From Chlorops oryzae (Eukaryota > Arthropoda > Insecta > Diptera > Chloropidae): a stretch of DNA of 64,000 bases. Below the pieces are notes generated by a model that had not been told where the DNA came from, searched no databases, and worked only from the letters and a program-made list of their open reading frames with translations. Position numbers and translations under genes: made by a program. Positions 59,257 to 64,000 of this stretch are shown here, piece after piece. Numbering within the stretch: the stretch's first letter is position 1; every line of letters begins with the position of its first letter. The stretch spans positions 20,190,430-20,254,429 of the forward strand of contig CM035809.1 in the NCBI GenBank assembly GCA_020466095.1. Direction: 5' to 3'.

Positions 59257-59281
59257 AGTCGGTCGAATACCGGCTGCGCCA
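59257..59281 (-). promoter_or_regulatory. Primer-binding site, tRNA-Ser-like (element D)
   Basis: Minus strand TGGCGCAGCCGGTATTCGAC lies 4 nt (TTTT) inside the LTR end. It resembles TGGCGCAGTCGGTA, the tRNA-Ser site of fly 17.6/297-type elements as I recall it, with one mismatch in the first 14. Confidence 0.6.
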
Positions 59282-59285
59282 AAAA

Positions 59286-59934
59286 TGTTGTGATTATTAG
59301 GGGAATGTATCAGTCTGACTCCTCCAGACTGCTACATAGACCTAAATATCCTTTATAAATAAAACCAGGACACAGAGAATTCATTTAAGTCCTTTTATTA
59401 ATTTACTTATTACTTTAATTTACAATGTTTGGATCCTACTCTAGCTCCTAATTGACTCGAAGGACTTCCCTAATTCCCTGTCTAACACTTAAGTCTACGC
59501 TCCGCTGTCGTGGCCCTTGGGTGAGTACGTGCACCGGAGTTGAGACTTTGAATACTGAATCAAGAGTCCCCTTGTCGATGTTGATTCTTCCCTTTTATAA
59601 GTAGAAAGTGCTTAGGCTGCACTTTCTCGCCAAATCTGGAACACTTCCGCAAATGACGAACTGCTGCTGTGCAATCGCCTATTGCCCAATTTCGCTTTTC
59701 TCCATAACTTCGTATAATAGCTGGTGCTGACGTAGTCGTTGTTCTCATTACCGCTGACCTACTTCTGCGTTCCAGTTCTAGTTCTGCTTTGGTGACGATA
59801 TTGTGTCATTGTCTCCGATCGTTGCATTTCTTTTGTTTGCTTCTGTCCGTTATTCGCTGTTCTTGCGAAAACGATTGGCTGCTCGATTCACGCTAGGTCG
59901 TACAGTGAGTACACGAATGTTGTAACTCACAACA
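59286..59934 (-). repeat. Element D 5' LTR (649 bp)
   Basis: Matches 53819-54467 over its whole length, no difference noticed. Followed on the plus strand by the target copy ATGG and mariner sequence. Confidence 0.95.
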
Positions 59935-60794
59935 ATGGACAGGAACAGATGGTAATCACTTGGTGCCAGGTCCGGACTATAAGGTGGATGCAGAAGAACC
60001 TCCCAACCAAACTCCCGGAGCTTCTGGCGAGTCACTATCGATGTGTGTGGCCTGGCGTTGTCCTGATGGAATACAATTCCTCTCCTATTGGCCAAATCTG
60101 GCCGCTTATGGGCGATTGCTTCCTTCAGACGGTCCAATTGTTGACAGTAGAGTTCCGAGTTAAGAGTTTTGCCGTATGGGAGCAGCTCATAGTAGATAAT
60201 TCCCTGCCAATCCCACCAAACACACAGCAAAACCTTCCTGGCCGTCAATCCTGGCTTGGCCACCGTTTCCGCCGGTTCACCGTGTTTCGACCACGACCGT
60301 TTTCGCTTGACGTTGTCGTAAGTGACCCACTTTTCATCACCAGTCACCAACCGCTTCAGAAATGGGTCGATCTTGTTGCGGTTCAGCAGCGATTCGCAGA
60401 TGGAAATTCGGTCTATGAGGTTTTTTTGCGTTAACTCGTATGGCACCCATACATCGAGCTTCTTTGTGTATCCAGCCTTATTCAAATGGTTCCAAACGGT
60501 TTTTTGTGCAATCTTTAGCTCTTTTGCAATCGAAACAGTGCTAACATGACGGTCGGACTCGATAATTTCCATGATTTTATCGACATTTTCGACAATTGGC
60601 CTTCCAGTGCGTGGTGCATCCTTGACATCGAAGTTACCGGAACGGAATCGACGAAACCAAAATTGCGCATGATTGGCTGTTACAGTATCAGGTCCATAAA
60701 CGCTATTCACATTTTCAGCCGCCTGGCTTGCGTTTTCTCCCTTATCGAAGAAAAACTGTAAAATGTAGCGAATTTTCTCTTTGCTGATGTCCAT
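59935..60794 (-). pseudogene. mariner transposase, N-terminal and catalytic part
   Basis: Starts at the ATG giving MDISKEKIRYILQFFF; an upstream in-frame ATG at 60830 is less like the family. A helix-turn-helix DNA-binding region (STVSIAKELKIAQKTVWNHL) precedes the WVPYELT linker motif and the catalytic DDD triad: VTGDEKW, FHQDNARPH, then LAPSDYHLF, with 34 residues between the last two Asp, typical of mariner. The frame is cut by element D just after YHLFLS. All catalytic residues lie in this piece, so the interruption separates only the C-terminal ~57 residues. Confidence 0.92.
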
Positions 60795-60981
60795 CTTTGA
60801 CAAGCTCTCAAACAAAACTGAATCAATCAATCAAAAAAGTGTCAAAAAAGCTTTTTTAGTAGGAACTGTCATCTTTCTAATGCCCCCTAGCGGAACACGA
60901 TCGGACTTATACAACGCGAGATGCAGATAAATAACGCCATCTATTGGAAAAATAATGGATTTCTTTTTACTACACCTAATA

Positions 60982-61826
60982 TAACATTTTCTTGCCTCAT
61001 ATTGACCTGCACTTTGATTTCTCTTGCTATCCGAACTCCCGTTACTGGCTGACTGCGCGGCTTGCTTTGAACCAGCATATTGATAAGCTCGTAGAGGCTG
61101 TTGAGGACACTGTTTTACCTTTTCATAGATTTTAAGTTTTTCTTTCAGTTCACTAACCGTTTTAGCTTCGTAGAGAACTATCTTATTCTGTCGCGAGTCG
61201 GGTATGCCTTCGATGAAATATTCTAAAATGCTTTGTTCTTCCAGTTTGACTGGCTTAGCCATTTCCATCAAAGTATATAAATATTCCAAAAAAGTTTCCT
61301 CTTTCTTCTTCCTTCTCTTTTCAAGTGATCGGTGAACTTCCAAAAAAGTTATCTTTTTGCCGAATTCTCCCAAAAGTTTAGTCTTTAATGAGGCAAAACT
61401 TCTAACGTTTGATAGACTTCTAACAAAAAGCTTCGCTGCACCTTTCAACAACTGCTTCGCGTATATAAGTTTGTGTAAATCATCCCACTCTACCGTTAAT
61501 GCAATTTCCTCAAACTCATTTAACCACTGTTCAATTTTCACCGAATCCGTTCCACAAAATGATGTTAACGAATCTTCGATGTCTTTGGGTGTAAAATTAT
61601 GTTTGCTATTACTCCTCTCTGCAAATTCATAAACTGAGTTATTATCAACATCAAGATTATCTCTTTGACCATCATTGTTATCATTAATTGATCCTGCCGA
61701 ATAACCAAAATGCAAAAGGAGCCGGTGCTGCAACTCCGCGCGAATGCCTCTTGCATCCAAACCGAATTCTTCACACTTCGTTCTTAAATCTTCTACGTTT
61801 AACGTAAGAATATCTAACATTTCCAT
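60982..61826 (-). pseudogene. gag: Element C gag, N-terminal part, cut by mariner in the zinc knuckle
   Basis: The first ~40 residues look like a SAP motif (LNVEDLRTKCEEFGLDARGI, then RAELQHRLLLHFG), a helix-extended-helix DNA-binding fold. Residues ~75-220 are the Gag capsid-like domain (WLNEFEEIALTVEWDDLHKL; SLEKRRKKKEETFLEYLYTL; YFIEGIPDSRQNKIVLYEAK). It then runs into ARKCYI, where the first CCHC knuckle is interrupted by the mariner TA site; the rest continues at 53569. Until the mariner entered this was one frame with protease and RT. Confidence 0.85.
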
Positions 61827-62624
61827 ATTTTATGTTTTGTGTTTACTCAACCCAATAGTATTAATTAATATATTCTTCCGAAACTTTTACTTAAACATTT
61901 ACGAAAAGGCTTTTATTCTTGGACTTTTCATTTAGTCACAATTCAAATATTTCTTTCATTATTCTTATAATATCAATGCAAAAGAAACTTAATGGTTTTC
62001 AAACTGATCAAATACAATAGATGTCGCTACAACTTTTAATTCGTTGGTTCGAATATTGGAAAGTTATCTTGTTAGTCAGTACAAATGAAATTTAATCGTT
62101 TTCAATCTGTCGAAAATTAACTTTTAAATTTATACAATAGATGTCGTCACGACTTCTAATTCGTTGGTTCGAATATTGGAAATAACAATTGGTTCCTTTC
62201 AACCTCCGAAATTTTCGCTTCAATTTGTTTCTTTGAATTTTCTTACTTTTCACTTACAGCTTCACTTAAATACAACACTCTGCTTCTCTCTTTTCTACTC
62301 ACGATCTTCGCTGTTGCTCACCGCTTTTCTCTTTCCTGTCTACTGCTACTCGTTGTTATCTTGTTCCTCTTTGTTCGATATTGTTGTTGTTGCAACGTTC
62401 GCCGAAATCTCGTCTTCTTGTGAAATGACGCCTTGCCTTGGACCAAGTATAACCGTTCGTTTTTCTTCTCTGGAACTTACGATTTGATGCGTCCAGAAAT
62501 TTCCATTGAAAACTGTATACCTTTATGCTGAATATTTCCTCAAACTCGACGAAGAAGTATACTTTTCAATGCTCCTCTGTTGCTTAAAATTTCGCAGTCA
62601 AAGTTCCGCTACGCTCGTCTAGCT
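61827..62624 (-). other. Element C leader
   Basis: About 800 bp between primer site and gag. It contains a ~30-bp direct repeat (ATAGATGTCG plus TCTAATTCGTTGGTTCGAAT-like sequence) at about 62017-62060 and 62139-62180. No ORF I support. Confidence 0.55.
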
Positions 62625-62644
62625 CGATCTCGGTTGAGCCCCCA
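62625..62644 (-). promoter_or_regulatory. Primer-binding site, tRNA-Pro-like (element C)
   Basis: Minus strand TGGGGGCTCAACCGAGAT starts at the LTR end. The first 9 nt and 15 of 18 overall match the tRNA-Pro-complementary sequence TGGGGGCTCGTCCGGGAT. Confirms minus orientation of element C. Confidence 0.65.
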
Positions 62645-62946
62645 TGTAGTATCGTTCCAGCCGTCGTACAAAATAATTGATAAGACTTACTCTTAATGGA
62701 GTTTAGCGTCTTTTATTAATTATTTAATAAAATGGACAATTTTGGCTTGGTTGCCTTACGGTAATATACAAAAAAAAGACAGCTTAATGGCTGTTACGTC
62801 TTTCTTCTTTGACGGTTGCTTCGATAATGCTTATGATAACTATTCTACTGGCATACAGAAAATTGTTATACAGAATTCGGTTCGGCCCAGCGTTGACAAT
62901 AAAAGTATTTGGCGACAGAGTTGCATCCCTAAGTACTACTCCTACA
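62645..62946 (-). repeat. Element C 5' LTR (302 bp)
   Basis: Identical to 50045-50346 on direct comparison. Followed by the TACA target copy and host DNA. Confidence 0.95.
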
Positions 62947-62950
62947 TACA

Positions 62951-63726
62951 CTGTTTAATTGCACGTCGTGTTTAAAAAACGAAATTCAATGCATCATTTG
63001 TATTGTATTCCTCACTTTAGGTGATGAAGATGTGTTATGGGGCAGTACATCGTGGCACTCGGGAAGGAAAGCAATTTTTTTTTAAATTCATATAACTCAT
63101 ATCCAAAAATCAGAGTTCTGATTTTGTACAAAAAACCCCATTAGAACTCGCCGCCAAGAATCCAAAGTAGTTCTATATACATCAGAATAGTTGATATCAT
63201 CATTGTTCATTCAAGTTGAGTAAAGAAGATTCTTTCCTCATATTTGAAAGATGAGAGAAAACCGTAAAAAACATAAATTTTTATTGTCTTCATTTTACAG
63301 TTCCAACAATTTTGTGTCCGTAAAATTTTCATCAATTCAAATTAAATTAATAAGTTAAAATTCTACAGATCTTTAATTTTTTTCGATCATTAAGTTTCAC
63401 TTAAATGACGACTTATTTTTCACCAAAAGCTTTTAAAATTTAATTAAGCTCAAATTTTCATGCTGGCATGATTTTCTCGTTCAGAAAGCAAAATTAAACG
63501 CAAGCTAGTCCTGGCCACGGTCGGGCGCTGAAAACTACTCAACTGCCCATTAAGGTGGAATCTTTTCCAGAAAGCTTGCAGCTCTTAAGTGAGCGAAATT
63601 ATCGCGTTTTCAATTAGCTCGTCCTAGGCAAGAACACAATGAAAAGAAGGAAGAAAAAAAAAATATTAAAATGTAGCAAAATATAATAAAATTACAACAA
63701 TTTTCTTCATTTCTCTCTCTTTGCAG
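62951..63726. other. Host DNA right of element C, probably intronic
   Basis: AT-rich without coding signal. It ends in a strong polypyrimidine tract and acceptor (TTTCTCTCTCTTTGCAG, up to 63726), so at least the end is likely intron. Confidence 0.45.
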
Positions 63727-63796
63727 CACCTTAAGCTGAAGGAGCTCAGCCACCTCACCGGCACCAACGATGTCATCATACCATCAACAACACTTT
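63727..63796 (+). CDS. Candidate internal exon, unrecognised host gene
   Basis: Bounded by a strong acceptor (TTTCTCTCTCTTTGCAG) and a good donor (CTTT|GTGAGA). The 70-bp exon reads HLKLKELSHLTGTNDVIIPS then TTL, with many C/G-ending codons in an AT-rich setting, which favours real coding sequence. Neighbouring exons would be left of element C (making C an intronic insertion) and right of the window. I do not recognise the family. Confidence 0.45.
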
Positions 63797-64000
63797 GTGA
63801 GATGCTTATATTTAATAAATATTATTTATACAACTAGCTGTATTCGTCACATTCATTGGTATCACATCATCAGCGAAGTAATTATGCACAGAAAAAAACA
63901 TCAAATGTTATTGAAAGACGATGTATTCCAGAAAGAGGTAAATCAGCAGCTTCAACTTGCCGTTAACCACGATGGCGATGCAAATAAATAACCACCATTC

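Larger units (their letters stand above)
53819..59934 (-). mobile_element. Element D: gypsy-type LTR element with gag but no RT or integrase
   Basis: 649-bp LTRs (53819-54467, 59286-59934) flanked by the 4-bp duplication ATGG (53815-53818, 59935-59938). On the minus strand: tRNA-Ser-like primer site, gag (58676-57462), a second ORF in the -1 frame (to 56278), then ~1.8 kb of AT-rich non-coding DNA, a clear polypurine tract and the 3' LTR. Protease, RT, RNase H and integrase are absent. It must have moved with proteins supplied in trans. Confidence 0.93.
53572..60979 (-). mobile_element. mariner transposon (DD34D), split by element D
   Basis: Inverted repeats of about 32 bp: TTAGGTGTAGTAAAAAGAAA at 53572 and its complement ending at 60979, flanked by TA (53570-53571, 60980-60981). 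Without element D it is about 1.3 kb, the normal mariner length. It lies in the gag zinc knuckle of element C. The transposase frame looks intact apart from the element D insertion. Confidence 0.93.
50045..62946 (-). mobile_element. Element C: Ty3/gypsy LTR retrotransposon, host of the nested mariner and element D
   Basis: Direct 302-bp LTRs (50045-50346, 62645-62946) flanked by the 4-bp duplication TACA (50041-50044, 62947-62950). The element reads on the minus strand: 5' LTR at right, tRNA-Pro-like primer site, gag from 61826, then pol to 50342. The 7.4-kb mariner plus element D block interrupts gag in its zinc knuckle; without it C is about 5.5 kb. Pol carries several frameshifts and a deletion. 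Confidence 0.93.

Overview
This is eukaryotic, AT-rich DNA, most likely from a fly (brachyceran, drosophilid-like) and from a repeat-dense region. I infer this from an RNA polymerase II subunit gene with four introns of only 54-79 bp, from Ty3/gypsy LTR elements of insect type, from a DD34D mariner, and from satellite arrays next to an assembly gap. Only one host gene is complete: a divergent RPB7 gene (13974-14746, minus strand) with a readable 172-codon, five-exon structure.

Layout. 1-~6200: the 5' part of a gypsy-type element on the minus strand (element A; pol cut by the window edge, gag, tRNA-Lys primer site, ~2-kb LTR). ~6200-12738: non-coding host DNA with three copies of a ~100-bp CAAAGAG-ended repeat. 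12739-18082 and 25895-31249: two arms of a large inverted duplication. Each arm carries an RPB7 copy (left intact, right broken) and a 247-bp candidate exon. The 7.8-kb spacer holds a 120-bp tandem array (20040-21010) and a 3.9-kb element with 8-bp target duplication and long terminal inverted repeats (21364-25308), itself carrying a TACGAA/TTCGTA-rich insertion. 31250-35167: a ~155-bp satellite that decays into a 100-N gap. 36240-46059: element B, a complete gypsy-type retrotransposon with 2.1-kb LTRs, AATT target duplication and open gag and pol. 46064-50040: host DNA with one candidate terminal exon. 50045-62946: a three-level nest in which gypsy element C (identical 302-bp LTRs) carries a mariner (53572-60979), which carries gypsy element D (649-bp LTRs, gag but no reverse transcriptase). 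62951-64000: host DNA with a good candidate exon.

The most unusual system is the pair A/B. These two clearly diverged elements share a Gag that begins with a RING-H2 zinc finger and a gag-pol junction with the same G GGA AAC slippery heptamer, a 10-nt spacer and a 9-10 bp hairpin, with pol in the -1 frame in both. That is good comparative evidence for programmed -1 frameshifting, and it suggests a Gag that carries a ubiquitin-ligase-like domain. The ~2-kb LTRs and tRNA-Lys primer site resemble the Osvaldo/Ulysses group of fly gypsy elements, as I recall it; that placement is inference.

All calls come from reading the sequence by eye. LTR pairs, target duplications, splice junctions and motifs were checked base by base. 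Family names rest on remembered motifs, not searches.
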